DNA of 14,588 nucleotides, taken from contig JBFLYK010000091.1 of NCBI GenBank assembly GCA_040756995.1, forward strand, positions 1 to 14,588, given 5' to 3'. How positions within the stretch are numbered: position 1 is the first letter of the stretch; every line of letters starts with the position of its first letter. The translations under genes were made by a program, and so were the position numbers. The DNA is from BP-133 sp040756995. GTDB lineage: Bacteria; Actinomycetota; Acidimicrobiia; IMCC26256; BP-133. The notes under the pieces were generated by a model, which worked only from the letters and a program-made list of their open reading frames with translations, did no database searches and was not told where the DNA came from. This document shows positions 5,826-13,904 of the stretch, piece after piece.

Positions 5826-6511
5826 ATGACACGAACCATCAGCATCAGCGGTGCCCGCGGCGGACACGGGGCCAGCACGGTCGCCGCGGCATTGGCCCTG
5901 TTCAGTGCCCGGCACCAATCCACCGCGCTCGTTACCCGCGATACGGCAGGCATGGCCGCGCTTCTGGGGGTTGCCCCGCCCGAGTCCGATGACGCCTCGG
6001 TCCCCGTCGCTCCGGACCTCGAGCTCGACAGACGACCGGGACATGCGCGCGACCTCGTCGTGGTGGACGCCGGAAGCCGTCTGGAAGGCCCGCAGAGCCG
6101 CGACGGGGACGAGCATTACGTCGTGGTCCGGGGACCCTGCTACCTCGCCCTCCGCAGCCTCGTGGCGGCCCAGTCGGGTGCCTACGACGGCGTGATCCTC
6201 GTCAACGAGCCGGCCCGAAGCCTCCGGGCCTCTGACGTGGCCGAGGTCCTGGGCCTTCCAGTCGTGGCCGAAGTGACCCAGCACCCGGCCGTCGCCCGCA
6301 GCATTGACGCCGGCGTCCTCCCCAGCCGAATCCATCGACTCCCGGCCCTCGCCCCGTTGCGCCCCCTCGCCCTCGCCCCGCCCCGACGCCCCAGTTCACG
6401 CCACGCCCTGACCGCGCCCCCGACCGTCCCCGATCCGAACCACCACCGGCACCCGACCCATCCTGACCAGGCCCCCGAAGAAAGCAGCACAGACTGGCCG
6501 TGTCCGCTGTT
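5826..6511 (+). CDS. MinD/ParA-like protein with lysine-free P-loop (3' end lost in gap)
   Basis: At least 228 residues before the assembly gap; the true stop is unknown. The start ATG 5826 has an excellent site (AGGAGGT, 5815-5821). The N-terminus ISISGARGGHGASTVAAALA occupies the place of the deviant Walker A of MinD/ParA ATPases, (K)GGxGK(S/T), but the signature Lys is Arg11 and the phosphate-binding Lys is Ala16. The Walker A'-like DLVVVDAG (76-83) keeps its Asp. The final recognisable block, LPVVAEVTQHPAVARSIDAGVLP, matches the end of this fold. Beyond residue 180 the sequence is Pro/Arg/His-rich and probably unstructured. ATP hydrolysis by the usual mechanism seems unlikely; it may be a structural or nucleotide-sensing relative that works with the ParB-like protein or relaxase. 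Confidence 0.75.
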
Positions 6512-6521
6512 NNNNNNNNNN
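6512..6521. other. Assembly gap (10 Ns)
   Basis: Ten consecutive Ns, probably a scaffold gap of unknown real length. It interrupts the 3' part of the MinD-like gene and abuts a C-rich tract, a likely reason for the break. Confidence 0.95.
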
Positions 6522-6553
6522 CCCCCAACCCGCCCCCGCCCCCCCAACACCCC
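6522..6553 (-). repeat. G-quadruplex-prone tract (G-runs on the minus strand)
   Basis: The plus strand has C-runs of 5, 3, 5, 7 and 4 bases separated by one or two bases (a slightly longer AACA before the last). The minus strand therefore has at least four G-runs of three or more with very short loops, the standard G4 pattern. It lies about 120 bases upstream of the relaxase start. Confidence 0.6.
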
Positions 6554-6565
6554 ACCACTGCGGGG

Positions 6566-6587
6566 GGGTGCGCGTTTTTCCGCGCCC
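6566..6587. promoter_or_regulatory. GC-rich hairpin with T-loop upstream of the relaxase
   Basis: GGG-(TG)-CGCG pairs with CGCGCCC across a TTTTTC loop, leaving a two-base bulge. Position upstream of a MobF relaxase makes it a possible part of an origin of transfer, but no nick-site sequence is recognised; it could equally be a terminator of the MinD-like gene. Confidence 0.3.
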
Positions 6588-6668
6588 ACGGCGGTCTCAG
6601 ACCGGGGCGGGCCGCGCGCATAGGTGTCGTCGGAGGGCAGGATTGCCGCCGGCCGGGAGGCCTACTGG

Positions 6669-9600
6669 ATGCTCAACATCGGGCTGCTGCGACAGGGTGC
6701 CGCCGACTATTACGTCGGGGAGATCGCCAAGTCGCCGGAGGACTATTACCTCGGTCACGGTGAAGCCGCCGGGCGATGGGTCGGTTCGCTCTCGGAACGG
6801 CTCGGTCTGTCCGGCGAAGTGACGGAACTCGAGTTCCGTCGGCTTCTCGACGGTTGCCATCCCTGCACGGGGGAGCGCCTGGTGTCCGCGATCGGCTCCT
6901 CCGAGCGGGCAAACCGTCGCCGCCGCGGCGTGCCTCCTGGCGAGCCCGGGCTCTTCGACGGCGAGCACCTCGATGTCTCCCGCACCGCCGCCCGGCTCCG
7001 GCTGTCGACCCGCCACGTCAGGCGCCTCCTCATGGCCGGTGCCCGGTGGCGGACGACGCCCGCCGATCAGCGGGCCGCACCCGGCACCTCCTGTCTAGTC
7101 GGTGAGCAGGTTCGTTCAGACGGCCGGATGGTCTGGCGTCTGAACGCGTCGGAGGTTGAACGCTTCGAGTCTGAACGCCGGCATACCAAGGCACGGCCCG
7201 GTTACGACCTGACCCTGCGCCCGCCGAAGAGCGTCAGCATCCTGTGGGCGCTGGGCGACGAACAGCAGCGGCGGATCATCCGTCGGGCGCACCGGGAGGC
7301 GGTCGACGCCGTGGTGGCCTACTACGAGGGGCAGGCCATCTTCGCCCGGCGAGGCCGGGGGCGCCGGGAGCACGTCCTCAACGGGGGTCTCGTGGCCGCC
7401 GCCTTCGACCACCGGACCAGCCGGGCGTCCGATCCGCTCCTCCACAGCCACGTCGTCGTGGCCAACATGACGGAGACCGTGGAGGGCCGATGGCAGGCCC
7501 TCGACAGCCGGTCCCTGTACCGGCATGCCCGTTCAGGCGGGTACGTCTACCAGGCCCAACTGCGGCACGCACTCACCCGCGACGCCGGCCTGGCGTGGCG
7601 TCCCGTAATCAACGGCTACGCCGACGTGGAGGGAGTCCCCGATGACGTGATCCGGGCCTTCTCCAAGCGGTCGGACGAGATCGAGGACCTGATGGCCGAG
7701 TCCGGCTACACCTCGGCCCGGGCCCGGCAGGCGGCGACCCTCGACACCCGCAAGCCGAAAGACCACTCGCTGACGCCGGACACGCTGCAGGAGCGTTGGC
7801 GCGAAGAAGCAGCAGAGTTCGGTTTCGCCGCCCAGGCCGTCAACGCATGCTTCCGTCGCGACGCGCCCGTCCCAGTGACGCCAGAGGCGACCGATCGGTT
7901 CTTCGACCGGCTGGCCGGGCCCTACGGCCTCACCCGAGAGGCGAGCACGTTCACCCGACGCGAGGTGGTGGAGTCGCTCGCCACCGCGCTCGGACCGGGC
8001 GTCGACGCCGAGGAGATCGGCGTGCTCGCCGACCGCTTCCTGGCATCCGACCGGGTCGTAGTGCTCGACCCGCCCGATGCTCACCGCCGCCCCGACGTCG
8101 TCATCGGCCCGGGTGGCCGGCGCATCCGCACCGCCGGATCGGTGCGGTACTCCACTCCCGACCTCCTCGGCGTCGAAGCACAGGTGCTCCAGTGGGCGGA
8201 CCGCGGCTTCGGCCATCCCGTGCCGACGGCGAAGCCCGACGCCGTCGACGCGGCCCTCGCCCAGCGTCCCGAACTGTCGGCCGAACAAGTCGAGATGGTC
8301 CGCGCCGTCTGCCTGGCAGACCAGGCCATCCAGCCGATCGCCGGACGGCCGGGTGCTGGCAAGACGTACGCCGCCGACGCCTGCGTCGAAGCCTTCCTGG
8401 CCTCGGGGATCCCGGTCGTCGGCTGCGCCCTCTCCGCCACCGCCGCCGCCGAATTGGAGGCCACCACCTCCCTGGGACCAGCCACCGGGCGGCCGGCGAC
8501 CACGATCGCCCGGCTCCTCGGCGAACTCGACGACCCCGTCTCGGGTGGCTTCGCCCCCGGAACGGTCCTGTTCGTCGATGAAGCATCAATGGTCGGCACC
8601 CGGGACCTCGCCCGCCTCGGCGCCCACCTCGCCCGTGCCGGCGGGGCGATGAAGCTCATCGGGGACCCGGACCAGCACGGACCGGTCGAGACCGGTGGCG
8701 TCTTCCGCCGGCTCGTCGACGACGCCGGGGACTCGGTCGTTTCGCTGGTGGACAACAACCGGCAGTGCGACGAAGGCGAACGTCTGGCGATCGAGGAGTA
8801 CCGCAACGGCCAGATCGCTACCGCCCTGGCCCGCTACGACGACGCCGGCAAGATCGTCCGGGCACCCACGGCCGCGGCCTGCTACGACGCTATGGCCGCC
8901 GACTGGCTCGTCGCCCGCCGCCACGGCTGCACCGATCCCATGATCGCCGGGCCCAACTCGACCCGACGGGCCCTGAACGCCCGGGCCCGAGCCCTGCTCA
9001 AGGCCGAAGGGGAACTCTCCGGCCCCGCCATCGTCGTCGCCGGCCGGGAATTCATGGTCGGCGACTGGGTCGTCACCCGCCACAACGACCGGCGCCTCAC
9101 CGCCGACGGATCGAAGGCCTTCGTGAAGAACGGAAGCGTCGGGGTCGTCGCCGAGGTCGACGAGCTGGCGAAGGAGCTCGTCGTGGACTTCGCCCGGGAA
9201 GGCCGCATCCGCCTGCCCCACTCGTACCTAGACGCCGGCTGGGTCGAACACGGATACGCCCGCACGACCTACGGAGTTCAGGGCGCCACGCTCGACGAAA
9301 CCCACTACCACCCGGGCGACGAATCCCGCTTCGAGGAGGGCTATGTCGCACTCACCCGCGACCGGCGCCGCACCCGGCTCTACATCGTCGACGGCCATCG
9401 CCTCGCCAGCGACCTCGACCACCGTGGCCACGATCCCAAAGCGAGCGGGCTCGACACCGTGGCGGCGGCCCTGGAGCAGCGGCAAGCACGCTCGCTTGCC
9501 CATGAGGCGGACGGCGCCGCCGCGGCGCGAGTCCAGGACCGCTCCCGGGACCTCCGGTCCCTGCGGCTCGAGCGGGAAGCCCTCGAGGGGGTACTGGCGG

Positions 9601-10226
9601 AAGCTCCGTCATCGTCGGCCGAGACGCTCCTGGCTGCTCGCCGTCACCGTGATGCCTTGCTGACCCGCCGCCAGCTCTGGGAGACGCGCCTCGCCGAAGC
9701 CGCGAACACACTGACCGGGACAAAGGGCCGGGACTCGAGGGCGAGCGCTGACGTGACAGCGGCGGAGCGAGAGGTTGCCCGGGTCGACAAGGCACTCGCT
9801 GCCATCGACACCCGGATCGCCTACCACGAGACCCGCCAGGCCGATCGGGCGGCCTTTCTGGCCGACCACGCCCAAGAGATTGCCCGTGTCGACCTCCTCC
9901 GACGAGCCGAACACGCCCGAGAAGTCCAGGTTCGAACCGCTGCCCTCGACGACATCCCCGACGACGTCCTCGAACTCCTCGGCCCTCCGCCGGCCTCTCG
10001 CCCGGAACGCTTGACCTGGGAGTCCACCGTCGCTGAGATCGCCGTTTACCACGAGCGGTTCGGTGCTCCGGAGGCCCCATGCGATCCCCGGGAGGCGGCG
10101 GACGTGCTGGGGCCCCGGCCTTCCGATGCACCGGCGCGCCGCGCTTGGGACACCGCCGCGACCCTGATCGAACAAGCCGGTGCCACCGCGCCGCTCCCCG
10201 AGCCCGGCATCACAGTCGTCGGATGA
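6669..10226 (+). CDS. MobF (TrwC/TraA-type) relaxase-helicase with an inserted HTH domain
   Basis: 1185 residues from ATG 6669, chosen over GTG 6624 because GGGAGG (6655-6660) lies eight bases upstream and the protein then begins MLNIGLLRQGAADYY like other MobF relaxases. Catalytic Tyr pairs are at 14/15 and 26/27. The metal-binding His triad is His248, His259 and His261 (FDHRTSRASDPLLHSH), spaced as H150/H161/H163 in TrwC but about 98 residues later. The difference is an insertion at about 75-175 containing an excisionase-like HTH (LDVSRTAARLRLSTRHVRRLL, 101-121). The RecD/TraI-type helicase follows: Walker A GRPGAGKT (559-566), Walker B VDEAS (Asp637/Glu638), GVQG at about 869, and VALTRDRRRTRLYI at about 893. 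The C-terminal 950-1110 region is charged and probably coiled coil. The protein would nick oriT, stay covalently attached and unwind the transferred strand. No coupling protein or mating-pore gene is in view. Confidence 0.95.
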   Translation: MLNIGLLRQGAADYYVGEIAKSPEDYYLGHGEAAGRWVGSLSERLGLSGEVTELEFRRLLDGCHPCTGERLVSAIGSSERANRRRRGVPPGEPGLFDGEHLDVSRTAARLRLSTRHVRRLLMAGARWRTTPADQRAAPGTSCLVGEQVRSDGRMVWRLNASEVERFESERRHTKARPGYDLTLRPPKSVSILWALGDEQQRRIIRRAHREAVDAVVAYYEGQAIFARRGRGRREHVLNGGLVAAAFDHRTSRASDPLLHSHVVVANMTETVEGRWQALDSRSLYRHARSGGYVYQAQLRHALTRDAGLAWRPVINGYADVEGVPDDVIRAFSKRSDEIEDLMAESGYTSARARQAATLDTRKPKDHSLTPDTLQERWREEAAEFGFAAQAVNACFRRDAPVPVTPEATDRFFDRLAGPYGLTREASTFTRREVVESLATALGPGVDAEEIGVLADRFLASDRVVVLDPPDAHRRPDVVIGPGGRRIRTAGSVRYSTPDLLGVEAQVLQWADRGFGHPVPTAKPDAVDAALAQRPELSAEQVEMVRAVCLADQAIQPIAGRPGAGKTYAADACVEAFLASGIPVVGCALSATAAAELEATTSLGPATGRPATTIARLLGELDDPVSGGFAPGTVLFVDEASMVGTRDLARLGAHLARAGGAMKLIGDPDQHGPVETGGVFRRLVDDAGDSVVSLVDNNRQCDEGERLAIEEYRNGQIATALARYDDAGKIVRAPTAAACYDAMAADWLVARRHGCTDPMIAGPNSTRRALNARARALLKAEGELSGPAIVVAGREFMVGDWVVTRHNDRRLTADGSKAFVKNGSVGVVAEVDELAKELVVDFAREGRIRLPHSYLDAGWVEHGYARTTYGVQGATLDETHYHPGDESRFEEGYVALTRDRRRTRLYIVDGHRLASDLDHRGHDPKASGLDTVAAALEQRQARSLAHEADGAAAARVQDRSRDLRSLRLEREALEGVLAEAPSSSAETLLAARRHRDALLTRRQLWETRLAEAANTLTGTKGRDSRASADVTAAEREVARVDKALAAIDTRIAYHETRQADRAAFLADHAQEIARVDLLRRAEHAREVQVRTAALDDIPDDVLELLGPPPASRPERLTWESTVAEIAVYHERFGAPEAPCDPREAADVLGPRPSDAPARRAWDTAATLIEQAGATAPLPEPGITVVG

Positions 10227-10394
10227 GGTGAGATCGCCGGCGGATCGGACGAGGGCTAGCCCGTCCCGAGGTGTCGATGGCTTCGCGGTCAGGCAGACAG
10301 GACCAAGGTCTCGGCTTCTCAGGTCTATCGGCCCTGGCTGGGGTCTATCGAGCGGCAGAGGATGGGCCATCACTGTCTGCTGGAGGTAATGGCC

Positions 10395-10562
10395 ATGGCT
10401 ACTAACGCCAACATCTACGACCACTCAGGGATCTGGATCGGCACCATGAACGCGGCTCGCGACGTCTACAACCACTCGGGTATCCGCATCGGAACCGCGG
10501 ACGCGCGCGGCGACGTCTACGACCACTCCCACGTGCGAATCGGCCGGGTTGCGCGTCCCTGA
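10395..10562 (+). CDS. Small three-repeat protein (beta-flower-like repeats)
   Basis: 55 residues. The start ATG 10395 is preferred: GGAGGT (10382-10387) lies seven bases upstream, whereas the in-frame ATG 10389 is too close. After MATNAN come three repeats with a 17-residue (51-base) period: IYDHSGIWIG, VYNHSGIRIG and VYDHSHVRIG, each followed by a short linker such as TADARGD. The pattern Y-D-H-S-G-x-x-I-G recalls the repeats of small '4-fold beta flower' proteins (recognised from memory), in which each repeat is a beta-hairpin petal; only three petals are present, or a fourth is supplied by oligomerisation. Function is unknown. It stands alone between the relaxase and the minus-strand operon. 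Confidence 0.65.
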   Translation: MATNANIYDHSGIWIGTMNAARDVYNHSGIRIGTADARGDVYDHSHVRIGRVARP

Positions 10563-10975
10563 CCCCGCTTACAGCCGGGTTGGCCAGCGCCGCCCCTTGA
10601 AAAGCGAATCGTTCATCTACACGTCTCTCTCAAGAGGTGGGTGGCCGCGTGGGCCGACGTGGCCCGTCGCCTCTCTGTCCCGGTCAAAAATCGGCGACCC
10701 TCCCGTTACCGGGCGCGCTGCGATCTGTCCCTTCTGGAGACGAGGCACCATGACGGACTGGCAGAGCGGCCGCAGAGACCGGTATGGAGGTGATTCCCCG
10801 GGTCGAAGAAGGCAGTCGGCTCAAACCACCCGGTGGCCGGCGTTGTCGGAGCGGGAGCCGTAAGCGGACGTTCCGGAGGTGCCGATCGGTGCTCTCGGAG
10901 GGCAGGCTTCCCGGTCGTTCGGAAACCCTGTTCTGTGGACGCCGGGATCTACTACTGCGGCCGACGGGTAGAACC
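10563..10975. other. 413-base stretch without a convincing gene
   Basis: Frames here are short and lack family resemblance. One 37-codon frame (10750-10863, MTDWQSGRRDRYGG start) has a weak purine-rich stretch (GAGACGAGG) before its ATG and could be a small gene, but it is basic and low in complexity. A longer frame from 10784 overlaps the end of the next gene and looks like a shadow. No clear terminator, RNA gene or long repeat is seen. It may be a decayed junction between transfer module and cargo. Confidence 0.4.
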
Positions 10976-12022
10976 CTAGAGCGGCAAGTAGCCAGGCAAA
11001 TCAGCGACCGGAGTTTTTAGCTGGACCTTGCATTCCGGATTGCCCTGGAGCTTCTGATGTGACCATCGCACTTCGCAGATACCGTTCACCACTCGCGGGG
11101 TCGCCCAGGCGGGGGCATCCTTCTTGGGCAGCAGTGTGGCCTCCCAGTCCACTCGGGGCTGGCCGGCATGCGGGCGGTCAATGACAGCGAAGGTCTTCAG
11201 GCGATACACCTCGCGCAGCTTATGGGTGCCGACAACCTGGTGCTGGACCGGCTGGCCTCCCGCGTGACCGAGAAGCCAGTAGGTCGTACCGCTGACTCTC
11301 AACATCTGGGCAATCATCGAGATCTTCACGGTCTCTGTCGCAGACGTCAGAGCTTCACGCCAAGCCGTCGCCGACGCGATCGACACCGCCGATGCAAGCT
11401 CACGGTAGGCGCTGGCCACCGCTTGGAGCATGCCCGTTTGCCACAGCTTCATGAGGTACTTGACCTCGAGACGCTGGGCCTTTGTCAACTCTGTTGGTGT
11501 GGCCGGAAATCCAATCAGAGGAGCACCCTGTTCCCGCAAGGTGTCGAGGACCACTCGATAGAACACCCCGTAGGCATTCGACGCGACGACGCCGCACCAG
11601 TCAGGCCTCTTCTTCTTGGTCGTCCCAGCCAGCAAATCGTGGAACAGGGCGGCCGGCGCCCTGTTGAGGAAGCATTTGGAGTCGTACTTGGCCGAAACAT
11701 GGATCGTCTCGTTGACTGTTAGGTCGGCCGGCGTGTCCGAGACCCACATGGTCTGCTTGGCTCCGCGCCACTCAATCCTGTCCGGATCGCGGCCCTTCAG
11801 CACTGCCTCGCGAAATGCAGCACCGTTCGCCAAGGCGGTCCTCAGGATCGGATGGAATTGATGCCAGCTCTCGGCTGCCGGTTCAAGGAACGGCCGCCAC
11901 ACGGAATCGTCGATGCCGGGGATCTCAAGCGCTTCGAGCAGAGCCAAGTCGTGGTGGTGCTGCCCGAGGATCATCCCCGCCGCCGTGGCAAGTTCCGTGA
12001 CACTCGTGCGCTCGGCCGCCAC
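10976..12022 (-). CDS. Hypothetical protein, possible nuclease-like core, second gene of a two-gene operon
   Basis: 348 residues from GTG 12022; only a weak GAGAG precedes it, and the stop of the upstream gene is nine bases away, so translation is probably coupled. I do not recognise a named family. Residues about 84-130 (EWRGAKQTMWVSDTPADLTV, ETIHVSAKYDSKCFLN, then APAALFHDLL) resemble the core of some restriction-type nucleases, where an Asp (Asp100) is followed by a strand ending S/E-x-K (Ser110-Ala-Lys112) and then K-x-x-x-N. The acidic residue before the Lys is Ser here, with Glu105 nearby, so the match is weak. The C-terminal half (about 230-348) is mixed alpha/beta with LLPKKDAPAWATP and no membrane segment. 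A sampled stretch has lower GC than the PD-(D/E)XK core upstream, hinting at separate acquisition. Confidence 0.7.
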   Translation of the reverse strand: MAAERTSVTELATAAGMILGQHHHDLALLEALEIPGIDDSVWRPFLEPAAESWHQFHPILRTALANGAAFREAVLKGRDPDRIEWRGAKQTMWVSDTPADLTVNETIHVSAKYDSKCFLNRAPAALFHDLLAGTTKKKRPDWCGVVASNAYGVFYRVVLDTLREQGAPLIGFPATPTELTKAQRLEVKYLMKLWQTGMLQAVASAYRELASAVSIASATAWREALTSATETVKISMIAQMLRVSGTTYWLLGHAGGQPVQHQVVGTHKLREVYRLKTFAVIDRPHAGQPRVDWEATLLPKKDAPAWATPRVVNGICEVRWSHQKLQGNPECKVQLKTPVADLPGYLPL

Positions 12023-12031
12023 GGGGGCTCT

Positions 12032-13618
12032 CTACTGGTCTTCGCCATTCGGGTCGGCGTCGCCATACCCGAAGTCGTCTGACGAGAAGAATGGCTCGGA
12101 CTCATCATCGCGGTAGTCAGTCGGCAGGTCGCTGAGCTCGGGGGCCTCACACGGCTGATCCACAACCCAGGCCTCAGAATCGGCCGAGCCGAATGCCGAT
12201 ATCGATGCCAGCTGGGGTACGACCTCAGTGCTGGGAGCGAACTCCTCGACCCCGTCGAAGGACGGCGGTGGATCCTGGCCGACTTCTACGTCGTCTTGAG
12301 ATGAGATCGCCGTGGAAACCAGTCGTGGGGCGACACCAAGCTCGCCGACATCGGTCGGATCTGGACGCAGCTTCGGAGGAGCTGCCGCCCACGGCTTCAG
12401 GTTCTGGACGACGGAGCGGTAGAACTCGTCGAGCAGGTCCAGCACCGACGTGATGAACGACCCCCGGCCCTGGCCCCGCTTGGTGCCCATCGGGGCGGAG
12501 AGGGCGACGTGGAAGGTGCGCAGCTCGCGCTTCGGATCTTCGACGAGGACTTCCGGCTTGCTCCGAACGTCCTTGAGGAGGGCGGACGTTCCGGTGCGGC
12601 TGTGGAGGGCGTAGGCGTCGACACGGATCCCGTCGGAGGCGTCCTTCAGCTGGCGGATCAGCCAGTTGACCCGGGTGGTGGCCCGACCCTCACGGGGCGC
12701 GTCGAGCTCGACGGAGGCGGTCAGCCGGGACGTGCGGAGGTCGGCGGTGATCTGGACGGGGCCGACGGCATTGGGGATCCGCAGCCCGCCTTCGAGAACA
12801 CCGCGGCGGACCAGGTTGTCGACGACGCTCTGGGCCCGGACGGCCGGGTCGGAGATCTCCCTGCGGGACAGGGAAGGCTGGACCTCGATGCCGAGCTGTC
12901 GGCCCATGCGGAGGGCGGCGAAGCGGATGAGCTGGTCCCAGCGGCCGGCGACCTCGGCCACGCCCTTGTCGGACGGGCGCAGCGTGCCGGCGGTGATCGC
13001 CTCCCGCACGCCGACCCAGGCGGCGCCCATGTCGTCGAAGGCCATGGCGCCGGAGCGGGGGTGCTCGAGGTAGCGGACGAGCTCGCCGAGGATCCACGCC
13101 TGGTCCGGGTCGGCCACGCCGCGGTGTACCTTCTGCATGACCGCCTCGGTGAGGATCTGGGTCCACGAGAGGTGGTGGAGGGCGACCCGCTTGACCTTGC
13201 GCTTGTCGACCGCCGTCGGGTGCGCGCCGGGGGTGGAGGCGATCTCGTTGGAGATGGTGATGACGGCGTCGAAGCCCTGCTCCCGGGCCACGTCGAGGTA
13301 GCATTCGAGCTGCTCGCGGGCGATCGGGTTGGTGCCGGTCTTCACCTCGACCAGGGCCGTCCACATCTTCGAGCCCCGCCGGACGCGGATCAGCCCGTCG
13401 GGGAAGACTCGCCGGTCGTCGAACTCAAATGGCACCTCGATGTAGGTCTCGAGGCCGCCGGCCGGAGCCCCGAGCGGGGCGGTCAGCGCCCGGCCGAACT
13501 CGCGCACCGAGCTCATGACGGCCAGCAGCGCGGACGTCGCCCGCCGCTCCTGCTCTTCCGGGCCGTTGATGCCGGACGTGGGGATGAGGCGTGCGGCGTG
13601 CCAGGTCTCTTCGGCCAT
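12032..13618 (-). CDS. PD-(D/E)XK nuclease-fold protein with acidic tail, first gene of the operon
   Basis: 528 residues from ATG 13618, with GGGAGGT five bases upstream. The nuclease core is visible at about 55-125: ETYIEVPFEFDDRRVFPDG (Asp74), then TALVEVKTG (Glu91, Lys93), then AREQLECYLDVAREQGFDAV with a Gln (103) in the helix, as in Mrr/RecB-like enzymes. A central domain (about 280-420) contains RATTRVNWLIRQLKDASDGI and GTKRGQGRGSFITSVLDLLDEFY, which I associate loosely with actinobacterial proteins annotated 'stress response'; this is from memory. The last 100 residues are acidic and of low complexity (DDESEPFFSSDDF). The inferred role is DNA or RNA cleavage in defence or stress together with the 348-residue partner downstream. 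The tail could bind the partner or mimic DNA. Confidence 0.8.
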   Translation of the reverse strand: MAEETWHAARLIPTSGINGPEEQERRATSALLAVMSSVREFGRALTAPLGAPAGGLETYIEVPFEFDDRRVFPDGLIRVRRGSKMWTALVEVKTGTNPIAREQLECYLDVAREQGFDAVITISNEIASTPGAHPTAVDKRKVKRVALHHLSWTQILTEAVMQKVHRGVADPDQAWILGELVRYLEHPRSGAMAFDDMGAAWVGVREAITAGTLRPSDKGVAEVAGRWDQLIRFAALRMGRQLGIEVQPSLSRREISDPAVRAQSVVDNLVRRGVLEGGLRIPNAVGPVQITADLRTSRLTASVELDAPREGRATTRVNWLIRQLKDASDGIRVDAYALHSRTGTSALLKDVRSKPEVLVEDPKRELRTFHVALSAPMGTKRGQGRGSFITSVLDLLDEFYRSVVQNLKPWAAAPPKLRPDPTDVGELGVAPRLVSTAISSQDDVEVGQDPPPSFDGVEEFAPSTEVVPQLASISAFGSADSEAWVVDQPCEAPELSDLPTDYRDDESEPFFSSDDFGYGDADPNGEDQ

Positions 13619-13904
13619 TCGAACCTCCCGAACGACGGCAGCCCACGTCGGTCGGGTGCTGCTCTATCAGGTCCTATCGGTCGATTCCGCTTCTCTCCTA
13701 AGGATGGAAGGCGCTGAAATGGAACCTGTCCGGCGGCTTTGCTAGCCGCGTTACCAGAGTGGACGATGATCCCTCGCCGCAGCCGTCACGGTTGGCCCCC
13801 GGCGGGTGCCCAAATCGGACAATTGCGGCCGAGCGGAGCAACCGCTGCTCCATTGGGGCGCCGTGTTCGCCGATTGTCCTCAGGAGTACGACAAAGGACG
13901 GCCC
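13619..13904. promoter_or_regulatory. Divergent promoter region with several inverted repeats
   Basis: This 286-base gap separates the nuclease operon from the DUF2510-DUF4041 gene. Visible structures are GCGGCT-TTGCT-AGCCGC (13733-13749), GGAGCA-ACCGC-TGCTCC (13835-13851), and an outer pair GGACAAT (13817-13823) with ATTGTCC (13873-13879) that encloses the second hairpin. The outer pair ends 25 bases before the plus-strand start, so the leader of that gene may fold. The GGGAGGT for the minus-strand gene is at 13624-13630. No -35/-10 pair is clear. Confidence 0.45.

Noticed and set aside
10784..11020. 78-codon plus-strand frame with many Arg and Ser residues
   Set aside because: It overlaps the end of the minus-strand 348-residue gene, has no family resemblance and has a composition like random high-GC frames.
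12509..13717. 402-codon plus-strand open frame
   Set aside because: It is a shadow of the PD-(D/E)XK gene in high-GC DNA; it is rich in Gly/Asp/Ala with no motif.
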